32,795 nt of DNA from Bacteroidales bacterium (GTDB lineage Bacteria > Bacteroidota > Bacteroidia > Bacteroidales > F082). Under the pieces are notes generated by a model, which worked only from the letters and a program-made list of their open reading frames with translations, ran no database searches and had not been told where the DNA came from. Location: contig JAGCPH010000017.1 in assembly GCA_017645275.1 (NCBI GenBank), forward strand, positions 1 through 32,795, given 5' to 3'. Positions 23,738 through 30,593 of the stretch are shown piece by piece. The position numbers were made by a program, and so were the translations under genes. Within the stretch, counting starts at the first letter, position 1. Each line of letters opens with the position of its first letter.

Positions 23738-24538
23738 ATGAGTGAATTGGCGAAAAGAACGGTGTTTGGGAGTTTGTTTGTGATCGTTATGATCGGGAGC
23801 ATACTTCTGAATTATTGGGCGTTCTTTGTGGTGATGCTTGCGACGGTAATGATTGGTTCTCAGGAGGTTAGCAAGCTGATGTTGAAGGATGACAACCGCG
23901 GATTGACGGTTGCGACGGTCATTCTGGGGACGTTGTTTTTCGTGTTGAGCGTAGAGCTTTATCCATATTCACACATATTTCAGATAGTGCTGGTGCTTAC
24001 ACCTTTATTAATAGCGTTATTCTCGAAGAGGTATCCGTTTGAGAAAGTGGCTGTAAGTTGTTGGACAGCAATGTTTTTCGTGGCTTTGCCATGCATTCTG
24101 ATGATGGAGTTTTATTGGAACTCGCCAGTTAAATTGGATGGTAAGTATTTGATTATCATGCTATTCTGCTTGATTTGGATAAACGATATTTTTGCTTACC
24201 TGACAGGCATGGCGATAGGAAAACACAAATTATTTGAAAGAATTTCGCCGAAAAAGACAATAGAAGGCAGTATGGGAGGTTTGGTTATGACCATAGTGGT
24301 GGCATTTTTGGTAAATCACAACTGGTTACATGCCATGGATGACTGGAAGATGATGGGAATGGCGATGGTTGTTGTGATTTTCGGCAGTTTGGGTGATCTG
24401 TGTGAGTCGATGATGAAGAGACAGGCAGGGGTGAAGGACTCTGGCAATGTGATACCGGGGCATGGTGGGATTTTGGATAGGTTTGACGCGACGTTTTTGG
24501 CGGTGCCGTTTGTTTATTGTTATTTGATGATTTTTTAA
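23738..24538 (+). CDS. cdsA: Phosphatidate cytidylyltransferase
   Basis: Inner-membrane enzyme that makes CDP-diacylglycerol from phosphatidate and CTP, the branch point of phospholipid synthesis. The 266 residues contain about seven hydrophobic helices. The family signature is at about 222-248: KRQAGVKDSGN, then PGHGGILDRFD. SPKKTIEGSMGG, which binds the nucleotide, is also present. It is followed after 9 bases by psd, so the two steps towards phosphatidylethanolamine are encoded together, though a serine synthase (pssA) is not in this window. The leader is short and has a good -7 box. Confidence 0.95.
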   Translation: MSELAKRTVFGSLFVIVMIGSILLNYWAFFVVMLATVMIGSQEVSKLMLKDDNRGLTVATVILGTLFFVLSVELYPYSHIFQIVLVLTPLLIALFSKRYPFEKVAVSCWTAMFFVALPCILMMEFYWNSPVKLDGKYLIIMLFCLIWINDIFAYLTGMAIGKHKLFERISPKKTIEGSMGGLVMTIVVAFLVNHNWLHAMDDWKMMGMAMVVVIFGSLGDLCESMMKRQAGVKDSGNVIPGHGGILDRFDATFLAVPFVYCYLMIF

Positions 24539-24547
24539 TATAACATT

Positions 24548-25231
24548 ATGTATATTCATAAGAAAGGATATGGGGTTATTGCGACGGTGTTTACGGCGTT
24601 GGCGTTGCTGATTGCGTTGGCGTACATGCTGATTGACATCGTATGGGAGATTACGCCGTTGACGAAGACTATTTGGATATGCCTTATAATAATAGGTATA
24701 ATTATTTTTGGATGGTCGATATCGTTTTTCAGGGTGCCGACTAAGCGGAAGATTACGCATGAGGAGAATGCAGTGGTATCGTCGGCTGATGGGGAGGTTG
24801 TGGCCATTGAGGAGGTTGAGGAGAAGGAATATTTTCATGACAAGAGGATACAGGTTTCGGTGTTTATGTCGGCTTATGACGTGCATGTGAACTGGTTTCC
24901 GATTGACGGCGTCGTGAGTTATGTGAAATATCATCCGGGAAAGAAGCTGTTTGCGATAAATCCGAAGTCGTCGGAGTTGAACGAGCGCAATTCGGTGGCG
25001 GTGAAGGATGCCAAGGGTCGTGAGGTGTTGTTCAGACAGGTGGCTGGGGTAATGGCGAGGAGGATAGTATGTAATATAAAGGAAGGTGACCGGGCTGAAG
25101 TCGGAAAAGAATTTGGCATGATAAAATTCGGTTCGAGGGTGGACTTTTTTTTGCCGATAGATGCTGATATTCAAGTGGAAATAGGTGATGACATCACTGG
25201 GCAGGTGTCGGTTTTGGCATATTTGAAATAA
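24548..25231 (+). CDS. psd: Phosphatidylserine decarboxylase proenzyme, short form
   Basis: Converts phosphatidylserine to phosphatidylethanolamine at the inner membrane. The N-terminus has two hydrophobic helices at about 8-30 and 38-60. Conserved segments are SSADGEVVAIEE, RIQVSVFMSAYDVHVNWFPIDGVV and the auto-cleavage site G195-S196 (IKFGSRVDFFLP), where the serine becomes the pyruvoyl group of a 32-residue alpha chain. The length of 227 matches the Bacteroidota/archaetidylserine-like group rather than the roughly 320-residue enterobacterial form. It is 9 bases downstream of cdsA in the same operon. Confidence 0.93.
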   Translation: MYIHKKGYGVIATVFTALALLIALAYMLIDIVWEITPLTKTIWICLIIIGIIIFGWSISFFRVPTKRKITHEENAVVSSADGEVVAIEEVEEKEYFHDKRIQVSVFMSAYDVHVNWFPIDGVVSYVKYHPGKKLFAINPKSSELNERNSVAVKDAKGREVLFRQVAGVMARRIVCNIKEGDRAEVGKEFGMIKFGSRVDFFLPIDADIQVEIGDDITGQVSVLAYLK

Positions 25232-25270
25232 AAAATATAAAAAAAGTTAGCACAATTAAAAAATACTTGT

Positions 25271-25278
25271 TATATTTG
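25271..25278 (+). promoter_or_regulatory. -7 box of the large T9SS protein gene
   Basis: TATATTTG followed by CAAG. A TTAG at 25247-25250 sits 20 bases upstream as a possible -33 box. The leader is about 52 bases. Confidence 0.65.
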
Positions 25279-25334
25279 CAAGTTCAAATTGAATAACAAA
25301 TTAGGAAATTAATGTTTAACTAAATCTAATTACA

Positions 25335-27791
25335 ATGAAAAAAGTATCTTTACTTATTGCGTTGATTGCATTCGTATTTGGCAATGCATTCGCACAGACA
25401 GTTCTGAGCTATGATTTTAACGACGGTGTTGCCGGCGCTAAGATCGCTGAGACTTATGGTATGCCATGGACCACATGGTCAAACGCTCCTGGTGGAGCTG
25501 AGGACGGTACCTTTGGTGAGGCTGGTGGCACAATGGCTGCTCACTTCACATACGGTAACGACCAGGTTATCCAATTAGGCGATCATTCAGCAGGTGTTTA
25601 TGACCTTGAATTTGACGCTTACGTTCCAAATGGAAAGAACGGCTATTTCAATGTGTTGCATCACTTTGCAGGTTCTAACAGCACATGGGCTATGCAGGTT
25701 TACATGCACCTGACAAACGATGGTCAGAACTCAACATCAGCTCCTGGTCACGGCACAGTTCACGCTGGTAGCAATGGTACATGCGACCTTCCATGTGTTT
25801 ATGATTCATGGATGCATTTCCGCGTACATGTTGACGCTGACAACGACGTTGCACAGCTTTACTTCAATGTTGTTGGCGAGTCAGAAACCTTGTATGCTGA
25901 GTGGCAGTGGAGCTTGGACAGCTTCGGTGAGAACCAGGCAGACCGCGTCCTTGGCGCTATGGACTTCTTCCCACCAGAGAACGCTTCAACATCAGAGTAT
26001 TACATTGACAACCTTACAGTTACTCTCCAGAGCAACGACGAGGTGTTGATTGAAGATGACTTTGAGGAGTACACAGTTGGTAACAAGATTGCTTCTGAGG
26101 CTATTGCAGCAGGTCATGACTGGTGGACAACATGGTCAAATGCTCCAGGCGGATCAGAGGACGGTGTTGTTGCAACAAACGGCACAAAATGCGGTCATCT
26201 CCAGTATGGTGTTGACCAGGTTATCCTCCTTGGTGATGCTGACAACGGCAACTACGACCTTGAATTTGATATCTTGGTTCCTAACGGAAAGAACGGTTAC
26301 TTCAATGTGTTGCACCACTTTGCAGGATCAAACAGCACATGGGCTATGCAGTGCTACCTCCACTTGACCAACGACGGTCAGAACTCAACATCAGCTCCTG
26401 GTCACGGTACAATCCACGCTGGTAGCAATGGTACAGCAGACGTGACATGTGTTTATGATGAATGGATGCACTTCCGTTTGAACATCGACACCGACACAGA
26501 CGTTGCACGTTACTACTACACAGCTCCAAATGCCGAAGAGGAACTCGTTTGCGAATGGCAGTGGTCACTCGACAGCTTCGGTAACAATGTTGCTGGTCGT
26601 ACACTTGCAGCTATGGACTTCTATCCTCCAGAGAATGCAGCAACATCAGAGTACTATGTTGACAATTTCAAACTCACCAAGATTGGTGGCGAGTCAGCTC
26701 CACATCTTTCAGTGACACCAGAAGCAATTGCTGAGACACTTGGTGAAGAAGATATGACAACCGTTGATGTCGTTATCGAGAACAGCGGTAACTCAATTGG
26801 TGACTGGTCAGGTTACCTCGATTTCGGTCAGGGTGGTACTGGTACACAGACAGCAGAACTCTACTATCACAACAATGATATTCAAAATGCCAGTGGTATT
26901 GGTTCACAAACTGGTGCCTACACCCGTGAGATCGCTATCCGTCTCCCAGCAGTTGCTTACGGCAACAATGCTATGGGTATGAAGGTCGTTTCTGCAAAAT
27001 TCTATATCAATACATATAAATCAACAGACAATAACTACATCTTCCGTCTCTATGGCCAGGGTCTCCACGGCCAACCAGGAGAATTGCTTGCAGAAAAGAC
27101 AGTGACAACATCAGCAACAGAGCAGTGGATCACAGCTACATTTGATGAGGATGTTTACATGACAGGTCAGGACATTTGGGCATCAGTTCAGATGGAACAG
27201 GCTGAAGGTGAATTCCCACTCACGATGGATAATGGTGAGTATGGTGAGAATGCAGATGGTAACTGGCTCAGCACAAGTGGCAACTCGTTCAGCCACTGCT
27301 ATTCAGCAGGTGACTTCGGTGGCGCTTGGTTGATTACTGTGAACTGCCAGGGCGAGAAGATCCCAGGATCATGGGTTACAATCAACAGAAGCGAAGGCGC
27401 TATCCTTGGTGGTCAGTCAGAGACTATCACAATGACATTAAACACAATCGGTTTGACAGAGCAGGGTGACTACAATGCCACATTGGTCATCAACACAAAC
27501 GATGCTGAATTGCCACATGTTGAAATCCCTGTGACACTCCATGCTGATTTGGATGCAGTTATCGAGAACGCTGCAAGCGCATTCAATGTATATCCTAACC
27601 CAACAACAGGTATGGTGACAGTTGAAGGCGAGAATATCGCAGCTATCGCTATCTACAATGCCACTGGCCAGCTCGTCAATGTGGTTACAACCACAACTGT
27701 TGACATGAGCGCATTTGGCACAGGAGTGTACTTCTTGAACATCATTGACAACGCTAATAACTCAACAGTTACAAGAGTTGTTGTGAAGTAA
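25335..27791 (+). CDS. T9SS-secreted protein with duplicated lectin-like domains
   Basis: 818 residues with a signal peptide (MKKVSLLIALIAFVFGNAFAQ). Two homologous beta-sandwich domains, at about 23-235 and 237-452, share long stretches such as NGKNGYFNVLHHFAGSNST and NDGQNSTSAPGHGT. They resemble concanavalin A-like (LamG-type) folds, often carbohydrate-binding, but no catalytic motif is seen. A beta-rich region follows from about 457 with LSVTPEAIAETL and ENSGNSIGDW, like choice-of-anchor or BACON modules. Residues about 749-818 are a type A T9SS sorting domain (VYPNPTTG to RVVVK). The protein is thus exported and anchored at the surface. Codon use (ACA, CCA, TCA, C-ended) is strongly biased as in korAB and suggests high expression. 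The ligand is unknown. Confidence 0.83.
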   Translation: MKKVSLLIALIAFVFGNAFAQTVLSYDFNDGVAGAKIAETYGMPWTTWSNAPGGAEDGTFGEAGGTMAAHFTYGNDQVIQLGDHSAGVYDLEFDAYVPNGKNGYFNVLHHFAGSNSTWAMQVYMHLTNDGQNSTSAPGHGTVHAGSNGTCDLPCVYDSWMHFRVHVDADNDVAQLYFNVVGESETLYAEWQWSLDSFGENQADRVLGAMDFFPPENASTSEYYIDNLTVTLQSNDEVLIEDDFEEYTVGNKIASEAIAAGHDWWTTWSNAPGGSEDGVVATNGTKCGHLQYGVDQVILLGDADNGNYDLEFDILVPNGKNGYFNVLHHFAGSNSTWAMQCYLHLTNDGQNSTSAPGHGTIHAGSNGTADVTCVYDEWMHFRLNIDTDTDVARYYYTAPNAEEELVCEWQWSLDSFGNNVAGRTLAAMDFYPPENAATSEYYVDNFKLTKIGGESAPHLSVTPEAIAETLGEEDMTTVDVVIENSGNSIGDWSGYLDFGQGGTGTQTAELYYHNNDIQNASGIGSQTGAYTREIAIRLPAVAYGNNAMGMKVVSAKFYINTYKSTDNNYIFRLYGQGLHGQPGELLAEKTVTTSATEQWITATFDEDVYMTGQDIWASVQMEQAEGEFPLTMDNGEYGENADGNWLSTSGNSFSHCYSAGDFGGAWLITVNCQGEKIPGSWVTINRSEGAILGGQSETITMTLNTIGLTEQGDYNATLVINTNDAELPHVEIPVTLHADLDAVIENAASAFNVYPNPTTGMVTVEGENIAAIAIYNATGQLVNVVTTTTVDMSAFGTGVYFLNIIDNANNSTVTRVVVK

Positions 27792-27820
27792 TATTGAGAA
27801 TTAATAAACGAGCAGAAGAA

Positions 27821-27854
27821 ATGAGAGGCGCTGAGAAGCGCCTCTCATTTTTTG
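27821..27854. terminator. Rho-independent terminator of the T9SS gene
   Basis: ATGAGAGGCGC (27821-27831), loop TGAGAA, GCGCCTCTCAT (27838-27848), then a T-run. It lies between two convergent genes. The plus-strand T-run is clear; on the minus strand the A/T support is weaker. Confidence 0.85.
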
Positions 27855-27874
27855 TGGGTCTAATGGGTCCTATA
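27855..27874 (+). repeat. 9-bp repeat array, locus A (two units)
   Basis: GTGGGTCTA then ATGGGTCCT, immediately after the terminator T-run. It overlaps the stop codon (27870-27872, minus strand) of the radical SAM gene. Same unit and same strand as loci at 28369, 28874 and 30067. Confidence 0.65.
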
Positions 27875-28829
27875 TGAATTTTTTTCCTTGATAGGAGTTT
27901 CTGTCGAGGAGGCGGCGCTCGATGAGAGAGAGGACTTGGTCGTAGCGGAGTGATTGCCAGGGCTTGGAGACGAGGTAGCGTGGGGGTACTTCGCCGGCGA
28001 AGCGTTCGATGACGATGTTAGGGTTGAGGCGTTCGATGAAGTCGATGACGAACTCGATGTATTCGTTTAGGTCGAAGAGGTGGAACTCGGATGGGTTGGC
28101 GAGGTATTCGTCGGCCATTTTTGTATCTTTGAATATCTGGAGCTGGTGAAGCTTCACTGAGGTGAGGGGCAGCTTGGAGATGATGTCGGCGGTGTGAAGC
28201 ACCATGTCGCGGGACTCGCCGGGAAGGCCGAAGATGAGATGGGCGCCGCAGGGGAAGCCGTAGGAGTGGACCAGCTCGATGGCTTGGCGTGCGGTGGCGA
28301 AGGTGTGGCCTCGGTTGATGCGGGCGAGGGTGGTATCGTATGGTGATTCGATGCCGAGTTCTATGATAATGGGTTTTATGGGTCTAATGGGGTCAATAGG
28401 CACAATAATAGAACTAATCATATCTAGGATTTCCTTGTTGATACAGTCTGGGCGGGTGCCTATGACGAGGCCGATGATGCCGGGGACTGAGAGGGCTTCG
28501 CGATAGAGTTTTTCAAGTTCGTCGATGGGCTTGTTGGTGTTGGTAAAGGCCTGGAAGTAGGCGAGATACGACGTTGCGCGGCGGTAGCGGCGGTGATGGA
28601 ACTCGATACCTTCCTCGATTTGTTGGCGGATGCTTTTATCTGGGCGGCAGTACGACGGGTTGAATGCGTCGTTGCGGCAGAATGTGCAACCTCCAGTACT
28701 GATGGTGCCGTCGCGGTTGGGGCAGCTGAAGCCAGCGTCGATGGAGATTTTCTGGACGCGGGAGCCAAACTCCTTTATCATATAGGAGGAGTAGGAATTG
28801 AAACGCCGATTATCACCCCAAGGGAACAT
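27870..28829 (-). CDS. TIGR01212-type radical SAM protein (YhcC/YtqA-like)
   Basis: 319 residues. The cluster-binding cysteines are C36, C48 and C51 in the family-specific form SCPNRDGTISTGGCTFC. FQAFTNTNKP and FGLPGESRDMVLHT further support the YhcC/YtqA group, whose role is unknown. The open frame can run back to a TTG at 28892, but that part is made of 9-bp repeats and lies upstream of a -7 box at 28845-28852, so the ATG at 28829 is chosen. Residues about 142-154 (IDPIRPIKP and flanks) are encoded by four units of the 9-bp repeat inserted in frame. The gene's C-rich codons contrast with the G-rich codons of plus-strand neighbours. Confidence 0.9.
   Translation of the reverse strand: MFPWGDNRRFNSYSSYMIKEFGSRVQKISIDAGFSCPNRDGTISTGGCTFCRNDAFNPSYCRPDKSIRQQIEEGIEFHHRRYRRATSYLAYFQAFTNTNKPIDELEKLYREALSVPGIIGLVIGTRPDCINKEILDMISSIIVPIDPIRPIKPIIIELGIESPYDTTLARINRGHTFATARQAIELVHSYGFPCGAHLIFGLPGESRDMVLHTADIISKLPLTSVKLHQLQIFKDTKMADEYLANPSEFHLFDLNEYIEFVIDFIERLNPNIVIERFAGEVPPRYLVSKPWQSLRYDQVLSLIERRLLDRNSYQGKKFI
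28369..28404 (+). repeat. 9-bp repeat array, locus B (four units, inside the radical SAM gene)
   Basis: Units are ATGGGTTTT, ATGGGTCTA, ATGGGGTCA and ATAGGCACA. Because the unit is nine bases, the array keeps the reading frame and encodes a tripeptide repeat of the form [D/R/K]-P-I on the minus strand. Confidence 0.7.
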
Positions 28830-28844
28830 AGTTGAAAATTTTTG

Positions 28845-28852
28845 CAAAGGTA
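28845..28852 (-). promoter_or_regulatory. -7 box of the radical SAM gene
   Basis: TACCTTTG on the minus strand followed by CA, matching TAnnTTTG; leader about 11 bases to ATG 28829. Confidence 0.65.
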
Positions 28853-28873
28853 CAATTTTTTTAAATAGGAATA

Positions 28874-28909
28874 ATGGGTCATATGGGTCCAATAGGTCTG
28901 ATGGGTCTT
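28874..28909 (+). repeat. 9-bp repeat array, locus C (four units)
   Basis: Units are ATGGGTCAT, ATGGGTCCA, ATAGGTCTG and ATGGGTCTT. It lies in the divergent gap between the radical SAM and Smr genes and directly precedes an 8-bp array, as at locus D. Confidence 0.75.
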
Positions 28910-28912
28910 AAT

Positions 28913-28958
28913 AATGAGATAAGATTATGACGGGATAACAGATTTTTTAGTAATTTTG
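28913..28958 (+). promoter_or_regulatory. Promoter of the Smr gene with upstream 8-bp repeat array (copy 1)
   Basis: Octamers AATGAGAT, AAGATTAT and GACGGGAT (28913-28936), then 14 bases ending TTTTTTAG, then the -7 box TAATTTTG (28951-28958) and CAG. It is the most diverged of three such promoters. Confidence 0.6.
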
Positions 28959-28981
28959 CAGAGAATAAAATTTTTGAAAAA

Positions 28982-30070
28982 ATGGAGAATTTTAAAGTAG
29001 GAGATAGAGTTAACTTCTTGAATGACAAGGGGGGAGGAGTTATTAAGAAAATTATCGACACCAGGATGGCGGAGGTTGAGATTGAGGACGGATTCAATGT
29101 GCCTGTGTTGATGAGCGAGTTGGTTTTGGATTTCAGGACGCAGCCGAGCAAGCAGCAACAGATTGTTGACAATGTACAGAAAGAGATTAAGAATCAACAG
29201 ATTATAGAACAGGAGACGCAGAATGAGGCGAGACGGAGCGAGTTGAGACGTTTTGCAAGAAACTCGGAAGAGGAGGGAATATATCTGGCGTTTATTCCGC
29301 ACGACCAGCAGTGGCTATTGACGGGGTTGATCGATGTGGCGGTGGTGAACAACACTCCGGCGGATGCTTTGTACAGTTTTAATCTGAAAGAAGATGAGAA
29401 ATACGCGAATATAGACTATGGAAGCATTGCACCGTTTTCGAAGGTGGTGGTAGAGGCTATTTCGCGTGAAGATATTGAGCATTGGTGTGAAGGTGTGATA
29501 CAGGTGGTGCTTTGTCAGGATGACGTGGACTTTGTGTATCATCCTTTGCATGCGCCATTCTCATTGAGGACCAGCAGGTTTTTCAAAGACGGAAGTTTTG
29601 TTGAGTCGGGATTGTTGGGTGAGAAGGCGATGATGATCTGTTTGTCGACGGTGACGGCGTTGAAGGGGTCGGAGACAGATTTCACGAAGTTGATGAAAGA
29701 CGGTGTGATGCAGCCGAAGGCCAACAAAGACATTGTGAAGAAAGAGGCGGCCATTGACAGGCATCAGACGCAGCCAGGTGAGGCGGTAGTGGACTTGCAT
29801 ATTGGGGAGTTGGTGGATAATATCCTCGGGATGTCGAGCAATGACATTTTCAGGGTGCAGATTAACTATTTCAAGAAGATGCTTGACAGTGCTATTGAAA
29901 ACGACTATTCGAAGGTGACGTTTATACATGGTGTGGGCAACGGGGTGTTGAAGAACGCGATTATTGAGGAGCTGAAGCATTATGAGAACACTGAGAACAG
30001 GATGGCGGAGATTTCGAGATTTGGTGTGGGGGCAATTGATGTGATGATTAGGGACAAAGAGAAGAAATAG
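28982..30070 (+). CDS. DUF2027 and Smr domain protein
   Basis: 362 residues, cytoplasmic. The N-terminus (FKVGDRVNFLNDKGGGVIKKI) resembles the small beta-barrel found before Smr domains in MutS2. The middle part is the Bacteroidota DUF2027 region. The C-terminal Smr domain runs from about 265 to 358, with DLHIGEL near 268 and the key HGVGNGVL near 316. Smr domains of MutS2 and related proteins nick DNA or RNA, for example at collided ribosomes or recombination intermediates; the substrate of this DUF2027 form is unknown. The stop codon TAG is part of the first unit of a 9-bp repeat array that continues downstream. The promoter carries an 8-bp repeat array. Confidence 0.88.
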   Translation: MENFKVGDRVNFLNDKGGGVIKKIIDTRMAEVEIEDGFNVPVLMSELVLDFRTQPSKQQQIVDNVQKEIKNQQIIEQETQNEARRSELRRFARNSEEEGIYLAFIPHDQQWLLTGLIDVAVVNNTPADALYSFNLKEDEKYANIDYGSIAPFSKVVVEAISREDIEHWCEGVIQVVLCQDDVDFVYHPLHAPFSLRTSRFFKDGSFVESGLLGEKAMMICLSTVTALKGSETDFTKLMKDGVMQPKANKDIVKKEAAIDRHQTQPGEAVVDLHIGELVDNILGMSSNDIFRVQINYFKKMLDSAIENDYSKVTFIHGVGNGVLKNAIIEELKHYENTENRMAEISRFGVGAIDVMIRDKEKK

Positions 30071-30102
30071 GTCTGATGGGTCAAATGGGTCTAATAGGCA
30101 TT
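30067..30102 (+). repeat. 9-bp repeat array, locus D (four units)
   Basis: Units are ATAGGTCTG, ATGGGTCAA, ATGGGTCTA and ATAGGCATT. The first unit supplies the stop codon TAG of the Smr gene. An 8-bp array follows after 6 bases. Confidence 0.75.
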
Positions 30103-30108
30103 ATTTTT

Positions 30109-30158
30109 CGAGATAACGAGATAAGGTTATAACGATATTACTATTTTTAGTAAATTTG
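30109..30158 (+). promoter_or_regulatory. Promoter of tRNA-Arg with upstream 8-bp repeat array (copy 2)
   Basis: A partial octamer CGAGAT, then AACGAGAT, AAGGTTAT and AACGATAT (ending 30138), 12 bases ending TTTTTAG, and the -7 box TAAATTTG (30151-30158) with CAG. The TTAT in the third octamer falls at the -33 position. Confidence 0.65.
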
Positions 30159-30172
30159 CAGGCTGAATGGGA

Positions 30173-30244
30173 GGCCCCGTAGTCTAATGGATAGAATTAA
30201 GGATTCCGGTTCCTTCGGTCCGGGTTCGAGTCCCGGCGGGGTCA
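30173..30244 (+). tRNA. tRNA-Arg (anticodon CCG)
   Basis: Acceptor GGCCCCG pairs with CGGGGTC, discriminator A at 30244. Anticodon stem AAGGA/TCCTT encloses loop TTCCGGT with anticodon CCG at 30206-30208. The T arm is CCGGG-TTCGAGT-CCCGG. The D stem is short (TCT/AGA). CCA is not encoded. The loop ends in T rather than the usual A after the anticodon+1 G, a mild oddity. Decodes CGG. Confidence 0.92.
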
Positions 30245-30252
30245 CTAAAAAG

Positions 30253-30282
30253 AAAAAATCACTTGAATCAAGTGATTTTTTT
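30253..30282. terminator. Bidirectional terminator between tRNA-Arg and tRNA-Val
   Basis: AAAAATCACTTG (30254-30265), loop AAT, CAAGTGATTTTT (30269-30280). A-run and T-run on both sides serve tRNA-Arg on the plus strand and the tRNA-Gly-Val unit on the minus strand. Confidence 0.88.
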
Positions 30283-30283
30283 G

Positions 30284-30358
30284 TGGAAACTGCTGGGTTC
30301 GAACCAGCGACCTCCTGCTTGTAAGGCAGGCGCTCTGAACCAACTGAGCTAAGCTTCC
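30284..30358 (-). tRNA. tRNA-Val (anticodon TAC)
   Basis: Acceptor GGAAGCT pairs with AGTTTCC, discriminator A. D arm GCTC/GAGC, anticodon stem CCTGC/GCAGG with loop CTTACAA, anticodon TAC (plus-strand GTA at 30321-30323). T arm GCTGG-TTCGAAC-CCAGC. CCA not encoded. Second gene of a two-tRNA unit, 11 bases after tRNA-Gly. Confidence 0.95.
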
Positions 30359-30369
30359 TGCGCTGTGTG

Positions 30370-30442
30370 AGCGGATTACGGGGCTCGAACCCGCGACCTG
30401 AAGCTTGGGAAGCTTCCGCTCTGCCAGCTGAGCTAAATCCGC
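30370..30442 (-). tRNA. tRNA-Gly (anticodon CCC)
   Basis: Acceptor GCGGATT pairs with AATCCGC, discriminator T. D arm GCTC/GAGC, anticodon stem GAAGC/GCTTC with loop TTCCCAA, anticodon CCC. T arm GCGGG-TTCGAGC-CCCGT. First gene of the minus-strand tRNA unit. Confidence 0.95.
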
Positions 30443-30459
30443 TAATCCGTTTCGGGGTG

Positions 30460-30467
30460 CAAAATTA
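30460..30467 (-). promoter_or_regulatory. -7 box of the tRNA-Gly-Val unit
   Basis: TAATTTTG on the minus strand followed by CA, 18 bases before tRNA-Gly. No octamer array is present on this side. Confidence 0.65.
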
Positions 30468-30520
30468 CAAAAATTTTTGTTCTGAAAAACTTTTTTTAAA
30501 AATTTTTATTTTCTTTTTTT

Positions 30521-30572
30521 AACGAGATAACGAGATAAGGTTATAACGATATTACATTTTTTTATATATTTG
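30521..30572 (+). promoter_or_regulatory. Promoter of the LOG-family gene with upstream 8-bp repeat array (copy 3)
   Basis: AACGAGAT occurs twice, then AAGGTTAT and AACGATAT (30521-30552), 12 bases, then the -7 box TATATTTG (30565-30572) and CAG. The array and its distance to the -7 box are identical to copy 2. No 9-bp array precedes this copy; a T-rich run does. Confidence 0.65.
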
Positions 30573-30593
30573 CAGAAATAAAAATTTGGCGAA

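Noticed and set aside
24326-25174. Long minus-strand open frame opposite cdsA and psd
   Set aside because: Its translation is rich in His, Arg and Asn without any domain, and both opposite genes are clearly real. It is an antisense shadow of G-rich codons.
28830-28892. Upstream extension of the radical SAM frame to a TTG
   Set aside because: It would start within the 9-bp repeats and include the -7 box at 28845-28852.
28369-28909. CRISPR-like array
   Set aside because: The repeats are directly tandem 9-mers without spacers and no cas gene is present.
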